64,000 nucleotides of DNA, from contig NZ_JAAOYV010000002.1 in NCBI RefSeq assembly GCF_011759585.1, positions 62,001 through 126,000 on the forward strand, in the 5' to 3' direction. This DNA is from Frigoribacterium endophyticum (lineage in GTDB: Bacteria; Actinomycetota; Actinomycetes; Actinomycetales; Microbacteriaceae). How positions within the stretch are numbered: the first letter of the stretch is position 1; each line of letters opens with the position of its first letter. The position numbers and the translations under genes are program-made. Under the pieces are notes generated by a model. That model did no database searches. It was not told the origin of the DNA and was given only the letters and a program-made list of their open reading frames with translations. Shown here one piece after another: positions 7,949 to 14,927 of the stretch.

Positions 7949-9595
7949 TCAGCCCGCGGTCTCGTCGCCGGGGTTCCGCGCACCCGACTCGGCGGCGGCG
8001 CGCGTGACGGCCTCGACCGGGTCGGCGTCGACGTCGATGACCGGGATGGCGCTCGTGACCGCCTCGAGCCCCGACAGCCGCGCCGGCGAGAGCACCTTGC
8101 GGACCTGCTCCTCGCTCATGAGCCCGGCCGCGACGACGAGCGTCGAGATCGAGGCGTTCGTCGTGAGCGCCGTGTGCGCGATCGAGGCCGCCGCCGAGTA
8201 GCCGATGTAGGGCGTCAGCGCCGTCACGCTGCCCACGTTGGTGTCGACCTGCTGGCTGAGGCGGGCGCGGTTCGCCTCGATGCCGTCGACGCAGTTGACC
8301 CGGAGGGTGCGGCAGGCCGCGGTCATCCACTGGAGGCTCTGCATCACGGAGTGCGCGATGACCGGCTCGAAGGCGTTGAGCTGGAGCTGCCCCGCCTCGG
8401 CGGCCATCGTGACGGTGACGTCGGCCCCGGCCACGGAGAAGGCCACCTGGTTGACGACCTCGGGGATGACGGGGTTGACCTTGCCCGGCATGATCGACGA
8501 CCCGGCCTGGCGCGGCGGCAGCGTGATCTCGCCGATGCCGGCCTGCGGGCCCGACGAGAGGAGGCGGAGGTCGTTGCAGATCTTCGAGAGCTTGATCGCG
8601 CTGCGCTTGAGCGCCCCGCTGAGGGTCATGAACACGCCGGTGTCGCTCGTCGCCTCGATGAGGTCGGGCGCCGTGACGAGCTCCATGCCGCTGAGCTCGC
8701 CGAGGTGGCGGCGCACGGCCTCGGCGTAGAGCGGGTCGGCGGTGATGCCCGTGCCGATCGCGGTGGCGCCGAGGTTGATCTCGCCGAGCAGCGGCACGAC
8801 GTCGCGCAGCCGCTGCACGTCCTCGCCGAGGGTGTGCGCGAAGCCGACGAACTCCTGCCCGAGCGTCATCGGCACGGCGTCCTGCAGCTGGGTGCGGCCC
8901 ACCTTGAGCACGTCGTGGAACTCGGCGCCCTTCGTGGCGAAGGCCGTCGCGAGCAGGTCGAGCTCGTCGAGCAGGCGGCGCAGCGTGAGCACCATGCCGA
9001 TCTTGACCGAGGTCGGGTACGTGTCGTTCGTGCTCTGGCTGCGGTTGACGTCGTCGATCGGGTGCAGGTGCTCGTACTCGCCCTTGCCGTGGCCGAGGAG
9101 CTCGAGGGCGCGGTTCGCGATCACCTCGTTGCTGTTCATGTTCGTGCTCGTGCCCGCGCCTCCCTGGATGACCCCGACCGCGAACTGGTCGTGGAGCGCC
9201 CCGCCGCGGATCTCGACGCAGGCCCGCTCGATCGCCTCGGCCTTGCTCGGGTCGAGCACGCCGATCTCGACGTTCGCCCGGGCGGCCGCCTGCTTGACGA
9301 GCGCGAGGGCGACGACGAGGTCGGGGTAGACCGAGATCGGCCGCATGCTGATCGGGAAGTTCTCGAGCGCCCGGGCCGTGTGGATGCCCCAGTAGGCGTC
9401 GGCGGGGACCTCGCGGCTGCCGAGCGAGTCGCTCTCGACCCGGGTGGCGGCCCGGGCCGCGCGGCGCGTGCGCCCGGCGGCCGCGGCGCCGGTCGCGGGC
9501 CCGGCCTCGTGCTCGGGCCCGGGCTGGGGCGCGCCCTGGAGCAGCGGCGGAGCCGCGTCGGGAGCGTCGAGGGGGGTCAGGTCGTCAGTCGTCAC
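7949..9595 (-). CDS. aspA: Aspartate ammonia-lyase
   Basis: A 548-residue fumarase/aspartase superfamily enzyme that deaminates L-aspartate to fumarate and ammonia. Visible motifs are SREVPADAYWGIHTARA at the start of the conserved core, the GGAGTSTNMNSNEVIAN substrate loop, NRSQSTNDTYPT, the GRTQLQDAVPM helix, and the superfamily signature GSSIMPGKVNP with its mobile catalytic serine. TALTPYIGYSAAASIA and the VVAAGLMSEEQVRKVL C-terminus favour aspartase over fumarase. The first 55 or so residues are a low-complexity Pro/Ala extension absent from typical 470-residue aspartases, so the true start could lie downstream, at the GTG of VESDSLGSRE. The annotated GTG has GGAGG 10 nt upstream. A TAGGCT box at 9660-9665 would give a leader of about 60 nt. 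Confidence 0.9.
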   Translation of the reverse strand: MTTDDLTPLDAPDAAPPLLQGAPQPGPEHEAGPATGAAAAGRTRRAARAATRVESDSLGSREVPADAYWGIHTARALENFPISMRPISVYPDLVVALALVKQAAARANVEIGVLDPSKAEAIERACVEIRGGALHDQFAVGVIQGGAGTSTNMNSNEVIANRALELLGHGKGEYEHLHPIDDVNRSQSTNDTYPTSVKIGMVLTLRRLLDELDLLATAFATKGAEFHDVLKVGRTQLQDAVPMTLGQEFVGFAHTLGEDVQRLRDVVPLLGEINLGATAIGTGITADPLYAEAVRRHLGELSGMELVTAPDLIEATSDTGVFMTLSGALKRSAIKLSKICNDLRLLSSGPQAGIGEITLPPRQAGSSIMPGKVNPVIPEVVNQVAFSVAGADVTVTMAAEAGQLQLNAFEPVIAHSVMQSLQWMTAACRTLRVNCVDGIEANRARLSQQVDTNVGSVTALTPYIGYSAAASIAHTALTTNASISTLVVAAGLMSEEQVRKVLSPARLSGLEAVTSAIPVIDVDADPVEAVTRAAAESGARNPGDETAG

Positions 9596-9659
9596 GGTCG
9601 TCGTGCCTCCGTCGTCGTGCGCCCCGCGGCCTCGTGAGCTGCGGTGGTCGGCCCTGCCG

Positions 9660-9665
9660 AGCCTA
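9660..9665 (-). promoter_or_regulatory. Candidate -10 box for aspA
   Basis: TAGGCT on the minus strand, about 65 bp upstream of the aspA GTG. No good -35 element is visible. Confidence 0.4.
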
Positions 9666-9705
9666 GCGAGACGAGGAGGCGCGGGTCGGGACTCCGGGCG
9701 ATGAT

Positions 9706-9717
9706 CGACAGCTGTCG
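9706..9717. promoter_or_regulatory. 12-bp palindrome in the aspA/MFS intergenic region
   Basis: CGACAGCTGTCG is a perfect palindrome 45 bp upstream of the aspA -10 box and 105 bp upstream of the MFS ATG. It could be an operator, but a 12-mer palindrome can also arise by chance. Confidence 0.3.
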
Positions 9718-9821
9718 GTCACCTGCCGAACTCGTGGGAAGCTTCTCGGGCCGGCGAACGTTGCAGTGCCTGCACCTCGACCCGCTCCACCGCCGCCTCC
9801 GGGCCCCTGCCGAGAAGACAG

Positions 9822-11396
9822 ATGACGCTGACCCACGACGACGCCCAGCCGGGCGACCCCACCCCCGCAGCCCCCTCCCGCTCGGCCTCGCAGGTCGACG
9901 CGACCGCCGCCTCCCCCGGGCCCTCCGCGGAGCCGGGCGACCGGCGCCGCGCCCGGGAGCGCGCCCGGCTGACGCGAACCCGCGACCCCCGCGTCGTGAT
10001 CGCCGTGCTCGCCTTCTCGGGCATGGTGGCGGCGCTCATGCAGATGCTCGTCATCCCGATCGTGCCGTCGTTCCCGGAGCTGCTCGACGCCGACCCGGCC
10101 GACACCACCTGGATCATCACGGCCACCCTGCTCGCAGGGGCCGTCGTCACGCCGATCGCGGGTCGCCTCGGCGACCTCTACGGCAAGCGCCGCATCGTGC
10201 TCGTGCTCGTCGTCGTCATGGTGATCGGCTCCGTCGTCGCCGCCACCACCTCCGAGCTCGTGCCGCTGATCGTCGGCCGTGCCCTGCAGGGCACGGCGCT
10301 CGGCATCATCCCGCTCGCCATCAGCATCCTCCGAGACACGCTGCCCGCCGAGCGCCTCGGCGGCGCCGTCGCGCTCGTCAGCGCCACGCTCGGCTTCGGC
10401 GGCGCGATCGGCCTGCCGCTCAGCGCGTACATCTCGGTCACCTTCGACTGGCACGTGCTGTTCTGGACGGCCGCCGCGCTCGGCGTCGTGGTCTTCGCCC
10501 TCGTGGCGACGCTCGTGCCCGTCAGCACCCTCAAGACCCCCGGGCGGTTCGACCTCCCCGGGGCGATCGGCCTCGCCGTGGGCCTCACGGGCCTGCTGCT
10601 CGCCGTCTCTAAGGGCAACGACTGGGGCTGGGCGAGCACCTCCACGCTCGTCTCCGGCCTCGCCGGCCTCGTCGTGCTCGTCGCGTGGGGCGCCTACCAG
10701 CTGCGCGTCGCGAGCCCCCTCGTCGACCTCCGCGTCGCCGTCCGGCCCGCGGTGCTGCTCACCAACCTGGCGTCGGTCGCCCTCGGCTTCGCGCTCTTCG
10801 GCAGCAACGTCTCGCTGCCGCAGCTGCTCGAGCTGCCCGCGGAGACCGGGGTCGGCCTCGGCCAGACCGTCATGGTCGCCTCGCTCTGCCTCGCCCCCTC
10901 CGGCGTCGTGATGATGTTCATGGCCCCGGTCGCCGCCCGGGCCACCGCCCGCTTCGGCGCCCGGCTCTGCCTCGTCGTCGGCGGCGCGATCATCGTCGTC
11001 AGCTACGCGGTCGCGGCGCTCGCCTTCCGCGAGGTGTGGCAGATCGTGCTCGTCTCGGTGCTGATCGGCTTCGGCATCGGGCTCGCCTACGCGGCGATGC
11101 CGACGCTCATCATGCACGCGGTGCCCGCGACCGAGACCGCCGCGGCGAACGGCCTCAACACCCTCATGCGGTCGCTCGGCACCACGAGCGCCTCGGCCGT
11201 CGTCGGCCTGCTGCTCACCGCGAACTCCGTGCCGTTCGGCGACGCGTCCGTGCCGACCGAGGCGGGCTTCCGCCTCACCTTCGTGCTCGGCGGGGCGGTC
11301 GCCCTGGTCAGCGTGCTGCTCGCCCTGGCCATCCCGCGGCGCGAGCCGGAGTACGAGCGCGTGGCGCTGCCGACCGGGCCGGTGCGCACGAGCTGA
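9822..11396 (+). CDS. DHA2-family MFS drug exporter (14 TM)
   Basis: A 524-residue major facilitator. A disordered, charged N-terminus of about 60 residues precedes VVIAVLAFSGMVAALMQMLVIPIVPSFPELL, the first helix of 14-TM drug:H+ antiporters. The GRLGDLYGKRR loop motif (motif A) and LVPLIVGRALQGTALGIIP (motif C-like) follow. About 14 hydrophobic segments can be counted. Such proteins export drugs, dyes or toxic metabolites; the substrate is unknown. The ATG at 9822 has only a weak GAGAAG upstream, so the start is not certain. The gene is divergent from aspA and ends at a perfect bidirectional hairpin shared with the pit1 module. Confidence 0.88.
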   Translation: MTLTHDDAQPGDPTPAAPSRSASQVDATAASPGPSAEPGDRRRARERARLTRTRDPRVVIAVLAFSGMVAALMQMLVIPIVPSFPELLDADPADTTWIITATLLAGAVVTPIAGRLGDLYGKRRIVLVLVVVMVIGSVVAATTSELVPLIVGRALQGTALGIIPLAISILRDTLPAERLGGAVALVSATLGFGGAIGLPLSAYISVTFDWHVLFWTAAALGVVVFALVATLVPVSTLKTPGRFDLPGAIGLAVGLTGLLLAVSKGNDWGWASTSTLVSGLAGLVVLVAWGAYQLRVASPLVDLRVAVRPAVLLTNLASVALGFALFGSNVSLPQLLELPAETGVGLGQTVMVASLCLAPSGVVMMFMAPVAARATARFGARLCLVVGGAIIVVSYAVAALAFREVWQIVLVSVLIGFGIGLAYAAMPTLIMHAVPATETAAANGLNTLMRSLGTTSASAVVGLLLTANSVPFGDASVPTEAGFRLTFVLGGAVALVSVLLALAIPRREPEYERVALPTGPVRTS

Positions 11397-11416
11397 CCCG
11401 CGCCTCCCTCACCACT

Positions 11417-11453
11417 GAGAGGGCCCCGACGTCGTCGACGTCGGGGCCCTCTC
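11417..11453. terminator. Perfect 18-bp bidirectional hairpin
   Basis: Arms 11417-11434 and 11436-11453 (GAGAGGGCCCCGACGTCG and its exact complement) are separated by a single T. The element sits between the convergent DHA2 exporter and the pit1 module and serves both strands. It has no T-tract. Confidence 0.85.
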
Positions 11454-11501
11454 GCGCTGCCGCCGTCGCGGGAGGCGGAGCGGCGGATCAGCGGGGCGGC
11501 G

Positions 11502-11711
11502 TCAGCCGTGCAGGCCGGGCACGATCAGGTAGATGCCGTAGAGCACGCCGAGGGCGCAGACCACGAAGCAGGCGTACCCGGCCGCGGCGCGGGCCGTGCT
11601 GCGGCCCTCGAGCGTCACGAGCCGCAGGCCCAGCGAGTACAGGCTGACGAGCGCGGCCGCCGAGAACAGCGAGACGAGCGCGACGACGACGAACGCTGAC
11701 CAGTCGATCAT
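11502..11711 (-). CDS. Small two-TM membrane protein partnered with Pit1
   Basis: A 69-residue protein with two predicted TM helices, about 6-30 and 44-64, and no recognised enzyme motif. It starts MIDWSAFVVVALVSLFSAAA and ends VLYGIYLIVPGLHG. The same pattern (DWxAFVVV near the N-terminus, AAG-ACF then VLYG-IVP at the C-terminus) recurs in the small gene after the second phosphate transporter at 55557, which makes this a conserved pit-associated protein rather than a chance ORF. Its ATG overlaps the pit1 TGA as ATGA, so translation is coupled and near-equimolar amounts are likely. I infer a subunit, chaperone or regulator of the transporter. I do not recognise a named family. Confidence 0.8.
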   Translation of the reverse strand: MIDWSAFVVVALVSLFSAAALVSLYSLGLRLVTLEGRSTARAAAGYACFVVCALGVLYGIYLIVPGLHG

Positions 11712-13000
11712 CGGTTCTCCTCCTTGTCGGGGCGGGGGCCGCCCGAGAGCGTGCCGCGCGGGGCGACGGTCGGGGCCGCCTCGTCGAGGCGCACGAACGG
11801 GGCCTCGACGCCGGAGGCCGGCGTGTCGACGCGGCCCTTCTTCTCGAGCCGGCGGGCCCGGCGGCGCGAGAGCACGCTGGTCGCGGCGACGTCGACCTCC
11901 ATCGCGGCGCCCTGCTCGTGCGGGCGTCGGCGGGAGAGCAGGAAGATGCCGCCGATCACGACGACGCCCACCACGGCGTCGACGACGAGGCCGGCCGTGC
12001 CGAGGCTCGCGATCAGGGCGGCGACGGCCCCGACGGCGGCCGAGGCGGGGAGCGTGATGAACCAGGCGGCGACGATCTTGCCGGCGGTGCTCCACTGGAT
12101 CTTCGAGCCGCGGCGCCCGAGGCCCGCGCCGATGATCGAGCCGCTGGCGACCTGCGTCGTCGACAGCGCGAAGCCGAGGTGGCTCGAGGCGAGCACCGTG
12201 GCCGTCGTCGACGCCTCGGCCGCGAAGCCCTGCGTCGGCTTGACCTCGGTGAGCCCGCCGCCCATGGTCTGGATGATGCGCCAGCCGCCGGTGTAGGTGC
12301 CGAGCGCGATCGCGAAGGCGCAGACCACGACGACCCAGAGCGGCGGGCCGGATCCGGCGCCGAGGGCGCCCGAGGCGATCAGCGTCAGGGTGATGACGCC
12401 CATCGTCTTCTGGGCGTCGTTGGTGCCGTGGGCGAGGGCGACGAGCGACGAGGTGAAGATCTGGCCGTAGCGGAAGCCCCCGCGCTCGCTCTTGTCGTCG
12501 CGGCGGCGCGTGATCGTGTAGGCCAGGCGGGTCGCGGTGTAGCCGACGAGGCCGGCGATCAGCGGCGCGAGGAGCGCCGGCAGCACGACCTTCGAGAGCA
12601 CGACGGAGAAGTCGACCGAGCTGACGCCGGCCCCGACGACAGCGGCGCCGATGAGCCCGCCGAAGAGCGCGTGCGACGAGCTGGAGGGCAGGCCGCGCAG
12701 CCAGGTGATCATGTTCCAGACCACGGCGCCGATGAGGCCCGCGAAGATCATCTCGGGAGAGATCTGCACGCCCCCGTCGCCCTCGCGGATGATGCCGCCC
12801 GACACGGTCTTGGCGACCTCGGTGCTGAGGAAGGCGCCGACGAGGTTGAGCACCGCCGCCACCGTGACCGCGACCTTGGGCTTCATCGCCCCGGTCGCGA
12901 TCGGGGTCGCCATGGCGTTCGCCGTGTCGTGGAAGCCGTTGGTGAAGTCGAAGAACAGGGCCAGGGCGATGACCAGGACGACGATGAGCGTGAGATCCAC
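11708..13000 (-). CDS. pit: PiT-family low-affinity inorganic phosphate transporter (copy 1)
   Basis: A 430-residue phosphate:cation symporter of the PiT (PHO-4) family. Both family signatures are present: FDFTNGFHDTANAMAT near the N-terminus and its inverted repeat counterpart around ALAHGTNDAQKTMGV. GLPSSSSHALFGGLIGAA also matches. About ten TM helices are followed by an unusual 70-residue basic cytoplasmic tail (SRRRARRLEKKGR). The GTG at 13000 encodes VDLTLIVV and has GAGAG 7 nt upstream. A second copy at 54391 is closely similar over the membrane core but has a different, shorter tail. Immediately upstream is an array of 11-nt repeats that resembles PHO boxes, implying PhoP-type control by phosphate. 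Confidence 0.92.
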   Translation of the reverse strand: MDLTLIVVLVIALALFFDFTNGFHDTANAMATPIATGAMKPKVAVTVAAVLNLVGAFLSTEVAKTVSGGIIREGDGGVQISPEMIFAGLIGAVVWNMITWLRGLPSSSSHALFGGLIGAAVVGAGVSSVDFSVVLSKVVLPALLAPLIAGLVGYTATRLAYTITRRRDDKSERGGFRYGQIFTSSLVALAHGTNDAQKTMGVITLTLIASGALGAGSGPPLWVVVVCAFAIALGTYTGGWRIIQTMGGGLTEVKPTQGFAAEASTTATVLASSHLGFALSTTQVASGSIIGAGLGRRGSKIQWSTAGKIVAAWFITLPASAAVGAVAALIASLGTAGLVVDAVVGVVVIGGIFLLSRRRPHEQGAAMEVDVAATSVLSRRRARRLEKKGRVDTPASGVEAPFVRLDEAAPTVAPRGTLSGGPRPDKEENR

Positions 13001-13016
13001 CGGGGAACTCTCGCAG

Positions 13017-13082
13017 CATGGTGAACGCCGGTCAACTCGGAGGTGGACGGCGGGGTACAGGCAGGTGGACGACAGGTGTCCG
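13017..13082 (-). promoter_or_regulatory. Array of six 11-nt repeats resembling PHO boxes upstream of pit1
   Basis: On the minus strand the 66 bp divide into six 11-nt units: CGGACACCTGT, CGTCCACCTGC, CTGTACCCCGC, CGTCCACCTCC, GAGTTGACCGG and CGTTCACCATG. Most carry a GTYCACC-like core at nearly the same phase. Tandem 11-nt GTTCACC repeats are the hallmark of PhoP operators in actinobacteria. The last unit overlaps a CATGCT hexamer that could be the -10 box, 17 bp before the pit1 GTG. Confidence 0.65.
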
Positions 13083-13119
13083 CACGTCGTCCGCAGCGCG
13101 GCCCGGGCCGCCCTCCCGC

Positions 13120-14688
13120 TCAGATGTGCGGCACGAACGCCTGCCAGGCCCGACGGCGCTCGCCCCGGGGGTCGTGCTCGACGCGGTCGCGCACGTCGAT
13201 GATGAGGGTGCGCCGCCGGAAGGGGTCGTACGGGGGCCAGCCGTCGACCTCGCCCGTCCGGACGAACTCGATCCACCGGGCGCGCATCCGCGCCGCCGTC
13301 CGCAGGAAGGCCCGGCGGCCGCCGAGGGCGCTCATCGCCCAGCCGAACGCCGAGCCCATCCGGTCGTGCAGGGCCATCAGCTCCAGGCCGTGGAAGGCGT
13401 CGACGCCCGCGACGGCGAGCATGCGCGGGGCGGCGTCGAACCGGTAGAAGTAGACGCGCTGGTGCACGGCGTGCCGCTCGGCGACCTTGACGGTCGGGAA
13501 CCAGAACGCGAAGTCGCCGCCGAAGTCGAGGGCGGCCCGGCGGTCGGCGGGCAGGCCGGGGTACTGCCTCTTGATCGCCTTCCGGCTCTTCTTCTCGGTG
13601 GCGGCGAAGATCGCGCGGATGCGCGGCTTGGTGGTCGCGAGGATGTCGCGACGCCCCGTGAAGACCGAGCCCTCGCGGTCGTTGGTGCCGATGATCAGCG
13701 GAACGGGGTGCGCGCGGCCCGCCTTGAAGGCGTCGAGCGGTCGCTCGGGCAGGAAGTCGCCGTCGATGACGGGGCTGAGGCTGATGGTGCCGGGCTGCTC
13801 GTCGGGAGTCCGCAGCTGCAGCTCGGCCGAGGCCCGCACGACCGCCGCGACGGGCGCCTCAGCCAGCATCCGCCCGGCGTCCTCGACGGAGGTCGACTCG
13901 AGGTCGTCGTCGCTGACCTGGTGGGTCAGCAGCTCGAGGAACTCCCCCGCCCAGCGCCGCGTGACGTCGGGCGGGTAGAGCGCGTTCGTCGGCGAGCTCT
14001 GGGCGATCGCGCGGTGGAACAGCCCCCGCGCGGCCGGGACGGTCATCAGGGTGGTCACCGCGTTGCCGCCCGAGCTCTCGCCGGAGAGAGTCACCGCGCC
14101 CGGGTCGCCGCCGAAGGAGCGGACCTCGTCGCGGACCCACTCGAGCGCGGCCACCTGGTCGCGGAGGCCGAGGTTCGACTCCAGCGGCCGCTCGGGCGTC
14201 GACCAGGCCGTGAAGTCGAGGTAGCCGAAGGCGCCCAGACGGTAGTTGAAGCTCACGTAGACGATGCCGCCCTCGCGGACGAGCGCCTCCCCGTGCCGCG
14301 GGTGCTCCCGCGAGGAGCCGACGCTGTAGGCGCCTCCGTGCACGTAGACCAGCACGGGCAGGTCGTCGCCCGGGCGGGAGCCCTCGGGGGCGACGACGTT
14401 GATCGTCAGGCAGTCCTCGTCGGTCGGCGTCGTCGCGTCGACGCCGACGAACTGGCCGCGGTCCTGCGGGGCGGCCGGCCCGAAGTGCGCGGCGTCGCGG
14501 ACGCCCCGCCAGGGCTGCGCGGGCTCGGGCGCCCGGAAGCGCCGCGGGCCGGTGGGAGGCGCGGCGAAGGGCATCCCCCGCCACGCGACGACGCCGCGCT
14601 CGTGCACGCCGCGCACCCGGCCGTGCGTCGTGTCGCGCAGCAGGTCGGCGGCCTCGACGGCGGAGGCGGGTCGGGCGGCACGGGTCAT
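13120..14688 (-). CDS. Type-B carboxylesterase
   Basis: A 522-residue alpha/beta-hydrolase of the carboxylesterase/lipase type-B family (COG2272). Visible are RGMPFAAPPTGPRRFRAP near residue 37, EDCLTINVVAP, the oxyanion-hole motif YVHGGAY, and the nucleophile elbow GESSGGNAV. The acid and histidine positions are expected in the GTNDREGSVF and DAFHGLELMAL blocks. No signal peptide is seen, so it is probably cytoplasmic. The substrate range (aryl or acyl esters) cannot be inferred. TAGGGT lies 6 nt upstream of the ATG, predicting a leaderless mRNA. It is divergent from the antiporter gene and not in an operon. Confidence 0.92.
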   Translation of the reverse strand: MTRAARPASAVEAADLLRDTTHGRVRGVHERGVVAWRGMPFAAPPTGPRRFRAPEPAQPWRGVRDAAHFGPAAPQDRGQFVGVDATTPTDEDCLTINVVAPEGSRPGDDLPVLVYVHGGAYSVGSSREHPRHGEALVREGGIVYVSFNYRLGAFGYLDFTAWSTPERPLESNLGLRDQVAALEWVRDEVRSFGGDPGAVTLSGESSGGNAVTTLMTVPAARGLFHRAIAQSSPTNALYPPDVTRRWAGEFLELLTHQVSDDDLESTSVEDAGRMLAEAPVAAVVRASAELQLRTPDEQPGTISLSPVIDGDFLPERPLDAFKAGRAHPVPLIIGTNDREGSVFTGRRDILATTKPRIRAIFAATEKKSRKAIKRQYPGLPADRRAALDFGGDFAFWFPTVKVAERHAVHQRVYFYRFDAAPRMLAVAGVDAFHGLELMALHDRMGSAFGWAMSALGGRRAFLRTAARMRARWIEFVRTGEVDGWPPYDPFRRRTLIIDVRDRVEHDPRGERRRAWQAFVPHI

Positions 14689-14694
14689 CCCCCG

Positions 14695-14700
14695 ACCCTA
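14695..14700 (-). promoter_or_regulatory. -10 box of leaderless carboxylesterase gene
   Basis: TAGGGT on the minus strand with 6 nt to the ATG at 14688. Confidence 0.65.
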
Positions 14701-14789
14701 CGACCCGCGGGGGCGGACGCCGGGGCGCTGCCTCCCGGGCGACGCCCGTCGTTCATCCGGCCGCCTCCCGCCGGTCGCCTGCGAGACTG

Positions 14790-14806
14790 GGTGCAGACCC
14801 TGCACC
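14790..14806. promoter_or_regulatory. Palindrome near the presumed antiporter transcription start
   Basis: GGTGCAG (14790-14796) and CTGCACC (14800-14806) form perfect 7-bp arms around ACC. A GAGACT hexamer at 14783-14788 could be the -10 box, so the palindrome would overlap the transcription start as a repressor operator would. Confidence 0.4.
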
Positions 14807-14861
14807 GAGCCGTGTCGAGCTGGTCGGCCGGCGCCGCCGCCGTCTCCGCCGCACGCACCAC

Positions 14862-14899
14862 CCGCACCGCACCGCACCGCACCGCACCGCACCGCACCG
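14862..14899 (+). repeat. 5-bp tandem repeat (CCGCA), 7.6 copies, in the antiporter leader
   Basis: CCGCA is repeated seven times perfectly from 14862 to 14896 and continues CCG to 14899. It ends 28 bp before the ATG of the antiporter gene, upstream of the GGAGGA ribosome binding site. Confidence 0.95.
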
Positions 14900-14927
14900 A
14901 CCCACGACCCCGGAGGACCCGCGCCGC

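Noticed and set aside
14862-14899. CRISPR-like array
   Set aside because: The unit is only 5 bp with no spacers and no cas genes; it is a simple tandem repeat.
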